The notes: a model not told the origin generated them from the sequence alone. A stretch of 64,000 bases of DNA from Bifidobacterium simiarum (GCF_002802905.1 NZ_PEBK01000008.1:54699-118698); one strand, 5' to 3'; counted from the first letter of the stretch, positions 34,898 to 46,487 are shown. Numbers and translations are program-made.

Positions 34898-35159
34898 AGG
34901 TTCTCCCCTATTCGTGTACGGAAAGCAACAACGAGACACCATTGTATAAGAAACGAGGGGGTGGGACCACCTACGAATCAATTGGAACGTTCTTTTTTCG
35001 CCCGCGTGACCGTTCTCGCACGAACCGGATCGCACACGGGCCACGCGAACGGCAAGGCCCCGGACGCCGACCGCCATGCGACCGGAGGACCGGCATATGA
35101 CACGATCATCATGTGGTCGATCATCGTGCGGCCACGATACGCCCCCCGGTACGAAACGA

Positions 35160-35228
35160 CGTTGGGCGGGCCCCCGATCCCGGGAAACCCGCCCAACGGC
35201 CGAACCGGCACCCGTTCCCGGTGCCGGT
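35160..35228 (-). terminator. Two strong hairpins downstream of cmk-der
   Basis: The first stem met after the der stop is ACCGGCACC/GGTGCCGGT (35204-35228, seven-base loop). The second is CGTTGGGCGGG/CCCGCCCAACG (35160-35198). Neither has a good T run on the minus strand. They probably end cmk-der transcription. The rest of the 342-base gap (34898-35239) holds the ugpA upstream region and nothing else recognised. Confidence 0.5.
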
Positions 35229-35239
35229 GATCGGAGTGA

Positions 35240-37390
35240 CTACTTGCGACGCTTCTTCTCGCGCACCTTCACCGAGATCTGGATCGGCGAGCCCTCGAAG
35301 CCGAACTCCTCACGCAGGCTGCGTTCGATGTAACGACGGTAGCCGTGCTCCAGGAACCCGGTGGCGAAGATCACGAACCGCGGGGGGCGGTTCGAGGCCT
35401 GGGTGGCGAACAGGATGCGCGGCTGCTTGCCACCGCGCAGCGGATGCGGGTGCGCGGCCTGCAGCTGGCCGAGGAACGAGTTGAGCTTGCCGGTCGGAAT
35501 GCGCTTGTCCCACGACTCCAGCGCCGTGTGCATGGCACGGGAGAGACGGTTGGTGTGCCAGCCGGTCTTGGCCGACAGGTTGACGCGCTGCGCCCACGTC
35601 ACTCGGTCGAACTCCATGATCCACAGGCGTTCGAGACGCTGACGGCCGAAGTCGTCGAGCAGATCCCACTTATTGAACACCAGGACGATGGCGCGACCCG
35701 CGTCCACGGCCTGACTCATCACCTTGAGATCCTGATCGGCGATCGGCTGGGAGACGTCGAACAGCACCAGCGCCAGCTCGGAGCGTTCGAGGGCCGCCTG
35801 CGTGCGCAACGAGGAGTAGTACTCCGCGCCGGACAGCTTGTGCAGACGACGCTTGATGCCGGCCGTATCGATGAACAGCCAGTCCTCGCCGTCCACGGAG
35901 ACGATCTCGTCCACCGGATCGCGGGTCGTGCCGGCCAGATCGTTGACCACGGCGCGGTCCTCGCCGGCCAGACGGTTCAGCAGGGACGACTTGCCCACGT
36001 TGGGCCGGCCCACCAGCGCCACGCGACGCAGATCGGACGGGGTGAGCAGTCCGGAGGTCTTCTCCGTCTTCTTCAGCTTGTCGAGCGCCTCGTCGAGTAG
36101 ATCGCCCACTCCCCTGCCGTGCATGGCGGAGATGCCGAACGGCTCGCCCATGCCGAGCTTCCAGAACTCGGCGGTCAGATACTCGTCGGCCTGCGAATCG
36201 ACCTTGTTCACCGCAAGGGTGATCGGCTTGCCCGCGGCCCTGAGCATCTTCACAATGCGCTCATCGCTGGCCGTCAGTCCGACGATGCCGTCGACCACGA
36301 GGATCACCGCGTCGGCGAGACGGACGGCGATCTCCGCCTGATTGGCGATGGACGACTCGATGCCCTCCACGTCGGCCTCCCAGCCGCCCGTGTCCACGAG
36401 CTTGAAGTCGGTGCCCGCCCACTCGGCGTCGTAGCTGACGCGGTCGCGGGTCACGCCCGGCGTGTTCTCCACCACGGCGGCCCTGCGGCCGAGGATGCGG
36501 TTGACCAGCGTGGACTTGCCCACGTTGGGTCGGCCCACCACGGCGAGCACGCCCACTTCGCGGGAGCTCGCCTTCCTGGAACGGTCGTCGAAGGCCCCAT
36601 GCAGCAGGCTCTCGTCCTCGTCGTCCAGCTCGTATTCGCTCAGGTTGGCCGCATACTCACGGTAGGCCTGCTCCTCGGCGGCTTCGTCCACCAGGGCGAT
36701 CAGCGTATCGAGCGTCTGCTCGAAATCCATGTCGGAGTTGTCGACGGTGGTCACGCCTTCGGCGGCGGTGAGGAAGCTCGTCACCTTGGAGTCGGCCTTG
36801 TCGCGGGCCGCCACATCATCCGGACCGACCGCGGCCGCACCGGCATTGCCGGACGCTGCGGACGTCTGCCCGGCACGACGGGCTGCACGGACCTCCTCGC
36901 GGGCGGTCAGCAGCACGCGCACCTCGGCGTCCGGAGCCACCACGGTGGTGATGTCACGGCCTTCGGCGACGATGCCCGCACCCTTCGAGAAGGAATCGGC
37001 GTCGGCCTCGCGGGCGATGAACGCACGCTGCGCGGCGATCAGCAGATGGCGGACGGGCATGATCGACGAGACAACGGAGACATGCGAGGACACCTCGCCG
37101 GAACGGATCTCCTCGGCGATGCTCACCCCGTCCGACAGCACGTCCGGGTGTTCGGGATCGACCGAGATGTCGAAATGGTCCTCGGTGAAGAACTCGCCCA
37201 CCGCCGCGGTGATGCGGTCGACGTCGGGCTGCTCGGCATCCAGGTCCAGTCCCTGACGCAGGCACCACCAGGTGCACGCGCGGTACATGGCACCGGTGTC
37301 GAGATAGGCGTAGCCGAAATACTTCGCCAGCGCCTTCGAAGTCGTGGACTTGCCCACTCCGGCGGGCCCGTCGATGGCGACGCGGATCAC
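35240..37390 (-). CDS. cmk-der: Cytidylate kinase - GTPase Der fusion protein
   Basis: This is a 716-residue two-part enzyme. Residues 1-230 are cytidylate kinase ([10 protein letters not shown]-loop; [13 protein letters not shown]), which phosphorylates CMP and dCMP. Residues 275-716 are the ribosome-assembly GTPase Der, with its two G domains (GRPNVGKST near 287 and GRPNVGKSS near 460, each with NKxD) and the C-terminal KH-like domain. In most bacteria these are two genes; the joined form is typical of bifidobacteria and some relatives. The GTG start overlaps the upstream pseudouridine synthase stop by four bases (GTGA). Confidence 0.93.
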   Translation of the reverse strand: MIRVAIDGPAGVGKSTTSKALAKYFGYAYLDTGAMYRACTWWCLRQGLDLDAEQPDVDRITAAVGEFFTEDHFDISVDPEHPDVLSDGVSIAEEIRSGEVSSHVSVVSSIMPVRHLLIAAQRAFIAREADADSFSKGAGIVAEGRDITTVVAPDAEVRVLLTAREEVRAARRAGQTSAASGNAGAAAVGPDDVAARDKADSKVTSFLTAAEGVTTVDNSDMDFEQTLDTLIALVDEAAEEQAYREYAANLSEYELDDEDESLLHGAFDDRSRKASSREVGVLAVVGRPNVGKSTLVNRILGRRAAVVENTPGVTRDRVSYDAEWAGTDFKLVDTGGWEADVEGIESSIANQAEIAVRLADAVILVVDGIVGLTASDERIVKMLRAAGKPITLAVNKVDSQADEYLTAEFWKLGMGEPFGISAMHGRGVGDLLDEALDKLKKTEKTSGLLTPSDLRRVALVGRPNVGKSSLLNRLAGEDRAVVNDLAGTTRDPVDEIVSVDGEDWLFIDTAGIKRRLHKLSGAEYYSSLRTQAALERSELALVLFDVSQPIADQDLKVMSQAVDAGRAIVLVFNKWDLLDDFGRQRLERLWIMEFDRVTWAQRVNLSAKTGWHTNRLSRAMHTALESWDKRIPTGKLNSFLGQLQAAHPHPLRGGKQPRILFATQASNRPPRFVIFATGFLEHGYRRYIERSLREEFGFEGSPIQISVKVREKKRRK

Positions 37391-38166
37391 AGGCCGACCT
37401 CCTTCTCCAGGGACTTGAGCTCGGTCGGGGACAGCACACGGTAGGAACCGGGCTTGAGCTCACCGAGCTTGATCGGGCCGATCTGCGTGCGCACCAGACG
37501 CTTGACCGGGAAGCCGATCGAACCGAAGATGCGGCGCACGATGCGGTTGCGGCCTGAGTGCAGCACCACCTTCACCATCGTGTACTCACGGTTCTGGTCG
37601 AGAATCGAGCAGCGGTCGAGCTTCACCCAGCCGTCGTCGAGCTTCACGCCCGTACGGACCAGACGACGGCACACGCCGCCGCCCAGCTTGCCCTCGACGG
37701 TGGCGATGTAGGTCTTCGCCACCTCGTACTTCGGATGCATGACGTGCTGGGACAGCTCGCCGTCGTTCGTCATGAGAATCAGGCCCTCGGAATCGTAATC
37801 GAGACGGCCCATGTGGAACACACGCTCGTACTTGTCGCCGATGATGTCGCGCAGGGTCCAGCGGCCCTTCGGATCATCCATGGCGGACAGCACCTTACGG
37901 GGCTTATTCAGCGCCAGCGTGATGTGATGGTCGTTGAAATGGATGCGGGAACCGTCCACCATGATCTTCTGGCGCTTGGGATCCACACGGGTACCCAGCT
38001 CGGTGGTCAGTTCGCCGTCAACCTCGACCCTGCCTTCGGTGATGATCTGCTCGCACTTGCGACGGGAACCGAATCCCGCCTGGGCGAGCACCTTCTGCAG
38101 ACGAATCCCCTCATTGGAGGAATCGAAGGAATCGGACTGATGAGATGTTGCATTCTGGTTTGGCAT
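37387..38166 (-). CDS. Ribosomal large-subunit pseudouridine synthase, RsuA/RluB family
   Basis: This is a 259-residue RNA-modifying enzyme. An N-terminal S4 RNA-binding domain ([20 protein letters not shown]) precedes the catalytic domain with [17 protein letters not shown], whose first Asp is the catalytic one, and ends with TGxxHQIRR-like sequence replaced by [11 protein letters not shown]. It probably makes the 23S rRNA pseudouridine made by RluB. The start at 38166 matches an Asn/Ser-rich leader before the S4 domain; a longer frame to 38298 is unlikely. It is first of a two-gene operon with cmk-der. Confidence 0.9.
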   Translation of the reverse strand: MPNQNATSHQSDSFDSSNEGIRLQKVLAQAGFGSRRKCEQIITEGRVEVDGELTTELGTRVDPKRQKIMVDGSRIHFNDHHITLALNKPRKVLSAMDDPKGRWTLRDIIGDKYERVFHMGRLDYDSEGLILMTNDGELSQHVMHPKYEVAKTYIATVEGKLGGGVCRRLVRTGVKLDDGWVKLDRCSILDQNREYTMVKVVLHSGRNRIVRRIFGSIGFPVKRLVRTQIGPIKLGELKPGSYRVLSPTELKSLEKEVGL

Positions 38167-38345
38167 CGTTCTCCCAACGTGGCCGGAACAATCTACATGC
38201 TGATATCTGGAATATCCGGCTGTCCGGGATATCCAGATGTGGTTTCCAAGCTGATTCACAGGAAACCACAGCTTTTCATTATAACGCAGGGTATCCACCG
38301 CTGGTACTATGTGAGTCGTTTGTCAGATCGATCAGAAGGGAAATC

Positions 38346-39413
38346 ATGTCTGAACCGAACATTCCCGACCGTACCACGAACGAAGCGACCACCGAGGAAT
38401 CCACGGCCGTGACGCCGGAATCCCCCGCCTCCGCAGCCGCCGAGGAGACCACGGCCGAGCCCGCCGACGCGAAGAACGCCCCCAAGGTGGACGGCGCGGC
38501 CATGGCCCGCCGTGCGCTCGCCGAATTCGCCGGCAGCTTCTTCGTCTGCTTCGCCCTGTTCGCCGCGGGCACCTACGGCACCGTGCTGTACGGCGCCAAC
38601 GTGGTGTTCGTGGCGGTCATCGCCGCACTGGCCTACGGCGCCGCCGCCGCCACGTTCTCCCGAATCTCCGGCGGCCACTTCAACCCCGCGGTGACCCTCG
38701 CCGCCGCACTGACTTCGAGGATCGGCTGGCTCGACGCCCTGGCCTATGTGGTCGCCCAGCTGCTCGGCGGCATCGTCGCGGGCGCGCTGACCGTCGCGGT
38801 CCTGCCGACGTCCGGCACCGTGGGCGCCAAGGTCTGGCTGGCCTCCGCGGTCAACGGCTTCGGCGAGGGGTCCCCCTCCAACAGCATGCTCAGCCAGGCC
38901 GGCATCAGCTTCAACATGACGATGGCCATCGTAGTCGAGGTCGCCATGGGCCTGCTGGTGGTGGCCGCCGCCATGAACACGCTGCGCGAGGACGGCTCCC
39001 CCACCGACGCCCACACGGTCGCCACCGCGGTGTCCTATGGCGTGGCCTCCGCCGTGGCCTTCCCCATCACCGGCGCCGGACTGAACCCCGTGCGCTCCAC
39101 CGGCATCGCCCTGTTCGCACAGGGCAAGGGGCTGACCGTGGAGCCGCTGCAGCAGCTGTGGGTGTTCTGGGTGTGCCCGCTGCTGGCCGGCGCCGTGGTC
39201 GCGCTGGTCATGCTGCTGGTCGACACCATGCGTCAGAAGGCCGAGGTCGCCGTACTGCCGACCGAAGCCGAGTCGACGGAATCCTACGCTGCCGCCGACT
39301 CCGAGAATGCCGGTGACGCAACCGAGACCGCTTCCGAGACCGAAGGCGACGCCACCGTCGCCGACGAGGGATCGCATGGTTCCGAAGCGCCCGCCAAGGC
39401 GGAGGAACGCTAA
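38346..39413 (+). CDS. MIP-family channel (aquaporin/glycerol facilitator-like)
   Basis: This is a 355-residue membrane channel with six membrane segments between residues about 55 and 295. The first pore loop carries HFNPAVT. The second has GLNPVRS, so the second NPA motif is NPV. The conserved GAGLNP/R pore residues remain. Both ends are unusual: a 50-residue acidic, Ala/Thr/Glu-rich N-terminus and a similar 50-residue C-terminal tail, both cytosolic. Water, glycerol or another small solute could pass; which is not clear. TACTAT (38305-38310) is a possible -10; GAAGGGAA precedes the ATG. Followed by a perfect bidirectional hairpin. Confidence 0.88.
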   Translation: MSEPNIPDRTTNEATTEESTAVTPESPASAAAEETTAEPADAKNAPKVDGAAMARRALAEFAGSFFVCFALFAAGTYGTVLYGANVVFVAVIAALAYGAAAATFSRISGGHFNPAVTLAAALTSRIGWLDALAYVVAQLLGGIVAGALTVAVLPTSGTVGAKVWLASAVNGFGEGSPSNSMLSQAGISFNMTMAIVVEVAMGLLVVAAAMNTLREDGSPTDAHTVATAVSYGVASAVAFPITGAGLNPVRSTGIALFAQGKGLTVEPLQQLWVFWVCPLLAGAVVALVMLLVDTMRQKAEVAVLPTEAESTESYAAADSENAGDATETASETEGDATVADEGSHGSEAPAKAEER

Positions 39414-39445
39414 GTCTCCGTCCCCTTTTTCTCGGGTAACGCAAG

Positions 39446-39484
39446 GGGCCCGTACGGTTCAATATGAACGAACCGTACGGGCCC
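39446..39484. terminator. Perfect 15-bp hairpin between convergent genes
   Basis: GGGCCCGTACGGTTC (39446-39460) and its exact inverse (39470-39484) lie between the convergent channel and DUF3017-like genes. It is likely a two-way terminator, although T runs are short on both sides. Confidence 0.65.
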
Positions 39485-39528
39485 TTGTCGTTGGTCCATT
39501 GGTGGTCTTCGGGATCCGCCGCTGATCT

Positions 39529-39855
39529 TCAGAACATGATCAGCACCATGTAGGCGATCATCAGTCCGATGCCGAAGGAGAAGCCGAAGAAGCAGTCGAA
39601 TCCGACGGAGCGGATCTTCCACGGGCTTTTCGTCTTGAGCACGAGCCGCAACGTCGCGGTGACGATGGACGTCAGCGACAGCAGCGACACCGCCCAGATC
39701 ATCTGACCGGTGACGGCCAGTATCGCGCACACGGCGACGGCTCCGGCCACGGCCCATTCGAAGGCGGGCTTGCCCTCATGGGCCTCCGAGACATAGGGGT
39801 GCCGGGAGGCGCGTCGCGGCCTGTGGGCTGGTTGATTCATCGTCGGGACTTCCAT
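39529..39855 (-). CDS. DUF3017-like small membrane protein
   Basis: This is a 108-residue protein. A basic N-terminus is followed by three hydrophobic helices (about 34-54, 56-72, 88-107). Position next to purH and size match the actinobacterial DUF3017 family, of unknown function. Starts at 39855 (AGGTG six bases upstream) or 39840. It is last in the thrS-purH minus-strand block, 57 bases after purH. Confidence 0.75.
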   Translation of the reverse strand: MEVPTMNQPAHRPRRASRHPYVSEAHEGKPAFEWAVAGAVAVCAILAVTGQMIWAVSLLSLTSIVTATLRLVLKTKSPWKIRSVGFDCFFGFSFGIGLMIAYMVLIMF

Positions 39856-39912
39856 TCATTCACCTGGATCGGACATGGGGTCGGCCGGCCAAACGACCGG
39901 CCGACCGTGCGA

Positions 39913-41547
39913 TCAGTGGAAGAAGTGGCGGGTGCCGGTCACGTACATCGTGACGTTGGCCTTCTTCGCCGCCTCGAACACCTCGCCGTCGCGGATGGAT
40001 CCGCCGGGCTGGACGATGGCCTTGACTCCGGCGTTGATGAGGATCTCGGCGCCGTCGGCGAACGGGAAGAACGCGTCGGAGGCCGCGACCGAGCCCTTGG
40101 TGCGGTTCGCCCCGTCGGCCAGGGTGTTGGCGCGCTCCACGGCGAGGTTGCAGGAATCGACGCGGTTGACCTGTCCCATGCCGATGCCGACCGTGGCCTG
40201 ATCGTGGGCCACGAGAATGGCGTTGGACTTCACGCAGCGGATGGCGCGCCATGCGAAGACGAGATCCTTGATGGTCTGCTCGTCGGCGGGCTCGCCGGAG
40301 ACGAGCTTCCATGCGTTGGGATCGTCGCCGACCGCGTTGATGAGATCCGTGGACTGCACCAGCAGACCGCCGTCGATCTGACGGATCTGACGGGCGGACT
40401 TCGGCGGCTCGGCGACCTTGAGGATGCGCAGGTTCTTCTTCTTGGTCTTCAGCAGTTCGAGGGCCTCGGGCTCGTAGTCGGGGGCCACGATCACCTCGGT
40501 GAAGATCGGGCGGACGCCCTCGGCCATTTCGAGGGTCACCGTGGAGTTGGCGGCGATCACGCCGCCGTACGCGCTCATCGGATCGCAGGCGTGCGCCTTG
40601 CGATGGGCCTCGGCCACGGTGGCGCCGAGCGCCAGACCGCAGGGGTTGTTGTGCTTGACGACGGCCACGGCGATCTGCGGGGCGAAGTCCCACACGGCGC
40701 GCCATGCGGCGTCGGCGTCGACGTAGTTGTTGTAGCTCATCGGCTTGCCGCCCAGCTGCTCGGCGTGGGCGAAGCCGTTGCGGTTGAGGGGATCGAGGTA
40801 GAGCGCGGCCTGCTGATGCGGGTTCTCGCCGTAGCGCAGCACATGCGTGCGGTCCCACGTTTCGGTGAGGGTGGCGGGGAACAGCTTCTCGTCGATCACG
40901 GTTTCGGCGTCGTCGGCGTTCGGCTCGACGGTCAGGCTCGCCGGCTTGGGCCACTGCTTGCTCGCCCATTCGATGATGGTGGCGTCGTAGGCGGCGGTGT
41001 GGGCGAACGCCTTGGCGGCGAGGTAGCGGCGCTCCTCCAGCGTGAAGCCGGTGCCGTCCTCGACGCGCTGGGCGACCAGCGCATAGTCCTTCGGATCGGT
41101 GACGATGGCCACGGTCGCGCTGTTCTTGGCGGCGCCGCGGACCATGGACGGACCGCCGATGTCGATCTTCTCGATGGTGTCGGCCTCGTTGGCCCCGGAG
41201 CGCACGGTATCCGCGAACGGGTAGAGGTTCACCACTACGAGGTCGAACGGCTTGATGCCCAGCTCCTTGAGCTGCTCGACGTGATCGGGGTTGGTCATGT
41301 CGGCGAGGATGCCGGCATGAATGTGGGGATCAAGGGTCTTCACACGGCCATCAAGGCTTTCGGGGAATCCGGTGACCTTCTGGACTTCGGTGACGTTGAC
41401 GCCCAGCTCGGCCAGCTTGGCGGCCGTGGAGCCGGTGGAGACGACTTCCGTGCCGGCGGCGACGAACGCCTTGGCCAGCACTTCGATGCCTTCCTTGTGG
41501 AACACGGACACCAGCGCACGTTTGATGGGACGTGTGGTGTTTGACAT
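39913..41547 (-). CDS. purH: AICAR transformylase / IMP cyclohydrolase
   Basis: This 544-residue cytosolic bifunctional enzyme carries out the last two steps of IMP synthesis. The N-terminal IMP cyclohydrolase (methylglyoxal-synthase-like fold) starts [20 protein letters not shown] and has STGSTAAKL. The transformylase part carries [21 protein letters not shown] and the C-terminal [13 protein letters not shown]. Length is normal. The start codon overlaps the previous stop by one base (TAATG) with AAGGAGG upstream, so it is coupled to the DUF6350-like gene. Confidence 0.97.
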   Translation of the reverse strand: MSNTTRPIKRALVSVFHKEGIEVLAKAFVAAGTEVVSTGSTAAKLAELGVNVTEVQKVTGFPESLDGRVKTLDPHIHAGILADMTNPDHVEQLKELGIKPFDLVVVNLYPFADTVRSGANEADTIEKIDIGGPSMVRGAAKNSATVAIVTDPKDYALVAQRVEDGTGFTLEERRYLAAKAFAHTAAYDATIIEWASKQWPKPASLTVEPNADDAETVIDEKLFPATLTETWDRTHVLRYGENPHQQAALYLDPLNRNGFAHAEQLGGKPMSYNNYVDADAAWRAVWDFAPQIAVAVVKHNNPCGLALGATVAEAHRKAHACDPMSAYGGVIAANSTVTLEMAEGVRPIFTEVIVAPDYEPEALELLKTKKKNLRILKVAEPPKSARQIRQIDGGLLVQSTDLINAVGDDPNAWKLVSGEPADEQTIKDLVFAWRAIRCVKSNAILVAHDQATVGIGMGQVNRVDSCNLAVERANTLADGANRTKGSVAASDAFFPFADGAEILINAGVKAIVQPGGSIRDGEVFEAAKKANVTMYVTGTRHFFH

Positions 41548-43103
41548 TACTTGTCCTCCTTGATGGTCGGATTGTCGACGATCCCGTCCGACGACACGAC
41601 GCGTGCGCGCCGGGCCGTTTCGGAAGGAAGCTTACTGTCTACTGTAGAGGGTGCGCCGGATTGCACGGTGCGAGGAACGAGGTGGTCGGACGACGTGGGA
41701 CCGTTCCCGAAGGATTCGGCACCGGTCTCTCGATCGGCGGCGGCAGACGCGGTGTCGGTCATGTTGCCGATGTCGGACATGACATCGATATCGGACGCAG
41801 TGCCGTCGGTGCCGGACGTGGTCCCGTCCTTCGCAGTCCCGACGTTCGCGGCGGAGGTCCCGGCCGAGCCGCGTCGCGCGATCAGCGTGCGGATGCCGTA
41901 CCGTGCGCACACGATGATCAGCGGGACCAGCCATGCGGCGAGGAATCCCAGCGCACTGGGTCGGACGAGCGCCCGGGTGGAGTCCGCCACGTCGACGCCG
42001 ATGTGGGCGAGTTCCCCGGAGCCAAGGGACCCGTTCGAAATCGTCATCAGCAACGGCAGCACCACCGACATCACCACGATCACGGCGACGAACGCCATGG
42101 CGGGGTGGGCGAAACGCCAGATCATCGTCCGGGAGACCAGCGCGGCGGGATCCTCGTCCTCATTGCGGCCAAGCGCATTGAATCGCTTGGGGGAAAGCAT
42201 CATCCACATGCCGATGACGAAGGTCAGGGCGCCGGGCAGCACCATCAGTGTGATGCGGACGGAGTCCTGACCGACCGGAGCCGGGAACAGGGCGAACAAC
42301 GGCAGCGAGGGCAGGCTGTAGCCGCTGCCGGACCACAGCGAGAACGAGGCGAGGGATCCGATGGAGAACCCTCCGCCGAACACCCAGGACAGCGCCCACA
42401 GCATGAGATTCGGCAGCCAGATCAGGTAGGCGATCGTGGTCATGATGGCGGAGCCCCGTTCCATGCCGATGGCGGGGAACATGTCCGTCATGTCGTTCCA
42501 CCCCAGCACGGCCCAGACGATCACGGTGATCAGGGAGGCGAGGGTGAACGTCGCCGCGATGATGACCAGCGCGGTCGGCACCTGACGCAGGGTACGGCGG
42601 AACGGCTGATCGAGCCTGCCGACGGAGTCCGAAACGAGTGAGGGAAGGCCGGTGCGTGGGATCAGGGCGATCAGATAGCCGATGCTGAACACGACCGCGG
42701 TCTTCAGTTCGATGACCGCCATGGAATCGAGCGTGCCCACGGACGACGTCGACGCGATCCAGCCGTGAACGGCGAGCCATGATGCCAGACCCGCCACGTA
42801 TCCCTGCCATGAGCAGCCGAGCCGTAGCGCGCAGGCCCGGATCAGGACGATCAGCAGCACCGTGAGGCCAAGCGGCATTATGGTGAGCGTCAGCGGCGGA
42901 TACTGCAATCCTACGCCCTGCGAATACAGAATGACCGCCTTGGTCAGCGGCACGGAGAAATCGGTAAGGCCCTGCCCTCCTTCCTCCATGGAGACGAGCA
43001 GCAGCATCAGCGCGTTGTAGCAGCTCAATGCGATGCCATACAGTCCCATGGCGAGGAGGGCCGAGCCCATGCCGGTGAGGAACGGACGGATCCTAGGATT
43101 CAT
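41547..43103 (-). CDS. DUF6350-like multi-pass membrane protein
   Basis: This is a 518-residue protein with 9-11 hydrophobic helices between residues 8 and 420, and a 100-residue acidic, Ser/Thr/Asp-rich cytosolic tail. Membrane proteins of this kind sit between sucD and purH across actinobacteria (DUF6350); the function is unknown. The start at 43103 overlaps the sucD stop (ATGA). A longer frame would run back into sucD and is rejected. Confidence 0.8.
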   Translation of the reverse strand: MNPRIRPFLTGMGSALLAMGLYGIALSCYNALMLLLVSMEEGGQGLTDFSVPLTKAVILYSQGVGLQYPPLTLTIMPLGLTVLLIVLIRACALRLGCSWQGYVAGLASWLAVHGWIASTSSVGTLDSMAVIELKTAVVFSIGYLIALIPRTGLPSLVSDSVGRLDQPFRRTLRQVPTALVIIAATFTLASLITVIVWAVLGWNDMTDMFPAIGMERGSAIMTTIAYLIWLPNLMLWALSWVFGGGFSIGSLASFSLWSGSGYSLPSLPLFALFPAPVGQDSVRITLMVLPGALTFVIGMWMMLSPKRFNALGRNEDEDPAALVSRTMIWRFAHPAMAFVAVIVVMSVVLPLLMTISNGSLGSGELAHIGVDVADSTRALVRPSALGFLAAWLVPLIIVCARYGIRTLIARRGSAGTSAANVGTAKDGTTSGTDGTASDIDVMSDIGNMTDTASAAADRETGAESFGNGPTSSDHLVPRTVQSGAPSTVDSKLPSETARRARVVSSDGIVDNPTIKEDK

Positions 43104-44023
43104 CGGATGGCGTTGGCCGTCAGGATCTCGCGCACGATCTGCGCGGTCTGTCCGGGGGTCTGTCCCACGCGAATGCCGACCGCCTCCAATGCCTCCTTCT
43201 TTTCCTTGGCGGTGCCCTTGCCGCCGGACACGATGGCGCCAGCATGGCCCATCTGCTTGCCTTCGGGGGCGGTGAAGCCGGCGATGTAGGCCACCAGCGG
43301 CTTGGTCATGTGCTCGCTGGCCCACTGGGCCACTTCCTGTTCGGCGCCGCCGCCGATCTCGCCGATCATCACCACGGCCTTGGTGTTGTCGTCGGCGTTG
43401 AATTCCTGAACCGCCTCGAGCAGCGTCGTACCCACGATCGGGTCGCCGCCGGCGCCGAGCGCCGCGGTGAATCCGATGTCGGAGAGCTCGCCCATCAGCT
43501 GGTAGGTGAGCGTACCGGACTTGGACACCAGACCCAGCGGGCCGCGCTTGACGATGCCGTCGGGAATGATGCCGAGATTGACGCCCTTCGAGCCTTCGGT
43601 CTCGCCGAACGTGGCCAGACCCGGGCAGTTCGGTCCGATGATGCGCACGCCCTTCTCACGGGCGAGGGCCACGCAGTAGGCGGTGTCGGAGACGGGAACG
43701 CCCTCCGTGATCACCACGATGAGCTCGATGCCAGCCTCGATGGCCTCGACCATGGCGCTCTTGGCGAAGCGCGGAGGAACGAACACCACGCTGGCCTTCG
43801 CTCCGGTGGCCTTGCGGGCCTCGGCGCAGTTCGCGTACACCGCGATGTCGGCCGACGTGCCGTCGGCGAGGGCGAACGTGACGTCGGTGCCCGCCTTGCG
43901 CGGGTTGACGCCGCCGACGATGTTGGTGCCCGCGTTGAGCATGCGGGCGGTGTGCGTCATGCCCTGATGGCCGGTCATGCCCTGGACAATGACCGGCGTT
44001 CCATCCTGTACGAAAAGCGTCAT
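43100..44023 (-). CDS. sucD: Succinyl-CoA ligase, alpha subunit
   Basis: This 307-residue subunit binds CoA and carries the phospho-histidine. It shows the Rossmann CoA-binding domain ([20 protein letters not shown]), [11 protein letters not shown], and the active-site His in [20 protein letters not shown]. With SucC it interconverts succinyl-CoA and succinate with ATP or GTP. Bifidobacteria have an incomplete citric-acid cycle, so the enzyme probably serves succinyl-CoA supply. ATGA overlaps join it to sucC before and the membrane-protein gene after. Confidence 0.96.
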   Translation of the reverse strand: MTLFVQDGTPVIVQGMTGHQGMTHTARMLNAGTNIVGGVNPRKAGTDVTFALADGTSADIAVYANCAEARKATGAKASVVFVPPRFAKSAMVEAIEAGIELIVVITEGVPVSDTAYCVALAREKGVRIIGPNCPGLATFGETEGSKGVNLGIIPDGIVKRGPLGLVSKSGTLTYQLMGELSDIGFTAALGAGGDPIVGTTLLEAVQEFNADDNTKAVVMIGEIGGGAEQEVAQWASEHMTKPLVAYIAGFTAPEGKQMGHAGAIVSGGKGTAKEKKEALEAVGIRVGQTPGQTAQIVREILTANAIR

Positions 44024-45222
44024 CGTGCCTCTCCCCCGTTCGTTGCGTCGTCTGCCAGCCGGGCGGCCTGCTCGGCGGCCTGTTCCATGGTGTCGGCGAC
44101 CTGGATCTGGGGGTTGCCGGCCTGTGCGAGGATCCGCAGACCCTCCTGTGCCTTGTTGCCGTCGAAGCGCACCACGATCGGACGGATGTTGTTCATCTTG
44201 TCGATGGCTTCAAGAATGCCGTTGGCCACCTCCTCGCAGGAGGTGATGCCGCCGTACACGTTGATGAACACCGAGCGCACCTTGCGGTCGGACAGCACGA
44301 TCTCCAGGCTTTCCGCCATCACCGCGGCCGATGCGCCGCCGCCGATGTCCAGGAAGTTGGCCGGCTTGACATTGGTGCCCAGCCGTTCGCCGGCGCCGGC
44401 CACGGCATCGAGGGAGCTCATGACGAGGCCCGCGCCGTTGCCGATGATGCCGACCTCGCCGTCGAGATGCACGTAGTGCAGACCGAGGGCCTTGGCCTTG
44501 TTCTCCAGCGGATCACCCTCGTTGGGGTCGGTGAACCGTGCCCAGCCGTCGTGACGGTAGGCGGCGTTGCCGTCGAGCGAGATCTTGGCGTCCAGAGCGC
44601 ACAGCGACTTGCTGGACTCGTCGTCGGGGTCGCCGATCTTGGCGAGCGGATTGATCTCCACCAGCGTGGCGTCGCTGTTGTGGAATGCGCGCCACATCTT
44701 GAGCAGGATCTCGGCGGCCTGCTCGCCGTCGGCATGGTAGAAGCCGATCTGGGAGGCCATGTCGCGGGCGGCCTCGATGTCGAAGTCGTCGAGCGGGCCG
44801 ATGTGCAGTCGCTTGACTGATTCGGGATGGGACTTGGCGAGCTCCTCGACCTCGGTGCCGCCGTTGGCCGTGGCCAGCACGTCGTAGTCGCGGGAGGCGC
44901 GGTCCACGGAGATCGAGACGTAGTACTCGTGGATGATGTTCTTCGCTTCGGCCACCAGTACGCCGTTGACCTTGTGACCGTGGATGGTCATGGGGAACAG
45001 CTGCTCGGAGATGAGGATGGCCTCATCGAGGTCATGCGCGATCTTCACGCCGCCGGCCTGACCGCGGTGGCCGATCTTGACCTGGGCCTTGATCACGCAC
45101 GGGAAGCCGATCTGCTTGGCGGCTTCGGCCACGTCATGGGAGTTCTGCGCGTAGATGGCGCGAGGGGTCGGGATATCGGCCTCCTCGAGAAGTTCGCGCG
45201 CTTGGTATTCATACAGATCCAT
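44020..45222 (-). CDS. sucC: Succinyl-CoA ligase, beta subunit
   Basis: This 400-residue subunit has an ATP-grasp nucleotide-binding domain: [20 protein letters not shown] at the N-terminus, [21 protein letters not shown] (lysine that contacts ATP), EINPLAK and [14 protein letters not shown]. The C-terminal domain has [18 protein letters not shown] and the helix facing the alpha-subunit His. It pairs with SucD, whose gene overlaps by four bases. 56 bases separate it from apt, with GGGGAA before the ATG. Confidence 0.96.
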   Translation of the reverse strand: MDLYEYQARELLEEADIPTPRAIYAQNSHDVAEAAKQIGFPCVIKAQVKIGHRGQAGGVKIAHDLDEAILISEQLFPMTIHGHKVNGVLVAEAKNIIHEYYVSISVDRASRDYDVLATANGGTEVEELAKSHPESVKRLHIGPLDDFDIEAARDMASQIGFYHADGEQAAEILLKMWRAFHNSDATLVEINPLAKIGDPDDESSKSLCALDAKISLDGNAAYRHDGWARFTDPNEGDPLENKAKALGLHYVHLDGEVGIIGNGAGLVMSSLDAVAGAGERLGTNVKPANFLDIGGGASAAVMAESLEIVLSDRKVRSVFINVYGGITSCEEVANGILEAIDKMNNIRPIVVRFDGNKAQEGLRILAQAGNPQIQVADTMEQAAEQAARLADDATNGGEAR

Positions 45223-45278
45223 CTGAACTGTTCCCCTTGTTTCCTTTCGGTTGTTGGTTGCCTCGCGGTTCCGTCCGG

Positions 45279-45857
45279 TCAGGCCGGCATGGTCACCAGC
45301 GAGGAACGCTTGTATGCGGCGAGGTCGGGCGGGGTGGGAATGCCGGTGAGCTCCATCACGAAGCTGTATCCGGCGACCGTGGCGCCATGCTCCTCGATCA
45401 GGGTGCGGGCCGCCCCGGCGGTGCCGCCCGTGGCAATCAGATCATCCACGATCAGCACGCGATCGCCCGGCTTGATGGCGTCGTCCTCGACCTCGATGGC
45501 GGCCGTGCCATATTCCAGCGAATACTCCACCTTCTTCGTGGGCGGCGGCAGCTTGCCTGCCTTGCGCACGGCGACGAAGCCCTTACCGAGACGAAGCGCC
45601 AGTGGTACGCCGATCAGGAATCCGCGGGACTCCATGCCGGCGATGAGATCGAAGTCGTCGACGGACACGGGCAGGGCCTTGGCCAGCGCATCGATGAGGA
45701 TGGACAGTCCGCGCGGATCGGCGAGCACCGGCATGAAGTCCCTGAAGTTGATGCCTTCCTTGGGGAAGCCCGGAGTGGTCCTGATCAGCGAGACCAGATA
45801 GTCGGCGTTCTCCTCGCCGACGAGGGAAAGACTGTTGATGGCGATATCCGAAGTCAT
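45279..45857 (-). CDS. apt: Adenine phosphoribosyltransferase
   Basis: This 192-residue cytosolic enzyme salvages adenine to AMP using PRPP. It shows the PRPP-binding motif RVLIVDDLIATGGTAGA, the flexible loop around RKAGKLPPPTKKVEY, and FPKEGINFRDFMPVL near the N-terminus. The start at 45857 has GGAGG eight bases upstream; the frame continues open to 45986 without an initiation signal. It lies between yajC and sucC, all leftward. Confidence 0.95.
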   Translation of the reverse strand: MTSDIAINSLSLVGEENADYLVSLIRTTPGFPKEGINFRDFMPVLADPRGLSILIDALAKALPVSVDDFDLIAGMESRGFLIGVPLALRLGKGFVAVRKAGKLPPPTKKVEYSLEYGTAAIEVEDDAIKPGDRVLIVDDLIATGGTAGAARTLIEEHGATVAGYSFVMELTGIPTPPDLAAYKRSSLVTMPA

Positions 45858-45995
45858 GTTCACTACCTCCGATGATGCGTTGGCATTGATTATGAAGAGC
45901 TGACTATGAAGAGCGCCGAAGCCTTTTCGACTCCGACGCATGAAGCATTGAGAATGCAGGAACCGCCGTCCGGCATGTTCCTGCATTGCATGGTG

Positions 45996-46487
45996 TTACT
46001 TGGAGGCAGGCTCCTGAGCCTTGTCCTCGGACTCCTTGCCCTCGTCCTCGGCGCCTTCGGTCTGCTCCTCCGCGGCCTTCTGGTCATCGGACTGCGGCTC
46101 GGCGGATTCCTTGACGGCGGTCTCGGACTCGGAAGCGTTGTCCGCACCGGCGTTCTCGGCACCCTCCTGGGCCTTCTCCTCGTTCTGCTGCTGCTCGAAC
46201 TCCTCGTCGCTCACGTAGTTCGGGACGACCGGCGGCTCGGTGACGGCCTGGATGCGCCAGCGGCTCAGCGTGCCCTCGGAGTTGATGACGATCTGGTCGA
46301 TGTCGAGATCGACGGATTCCACCGTTCCGATGAGACCGGAGAACGTCGCCACCGGATCGCCGGGCTTGAGGCTGGAGCGGAAGTCCTGGGTCTTGCCCTG
46401 CTGCTGCTTGGCCTTGCGGGACTGCCACCACATCATGCCGACCATCACGACGACGATGATGACAAGGAACATCATGTTCTGATCCAT
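45996..46487 (-). CDS. yajC: Preprotein translocase subunit YajC
   Basis: This is a 163-residue protein with one N-terminal membrane helix (residues 6-21, MFLVIIVVVMVGMMWW), then QSRKAKQQQ and the conserved small domain LKPGDPVATFSGLIGTVESV. The last 75 residues are a very acidic Glu/Ala tail, longer than in E. coli YajC. It assists the Sec translocon together with SecDF. AAGGAG precedes the ATG. It follows ruvB by 179 bases, and the gap holds only short GATCGGAAC-type repeats. Confidence 0.93.
   Translation of the reverse strand: MDQNMMFLVIIVVVMVGMMWWQSRKAKQQQGKTQDFRSSLKPGDPVATFSGLIGTVESVDLDIDQIVINSEGTLSRWRIQAVTEPPVVPNYVSDEEFEQQQNEEKAQEGAENAGADNASESETAVKESAEPQSDDQKAAEEQTEGAEDEGKESEDKAQEPASK

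Noticed and set aside
33317..35230. 637-codon plus-strand frame opposite ugpA, and similar frames opposite helY, purH, thrS and pafBC
   Set aside because: All lie entirely opposite conserved enzymes and resemble nothing.
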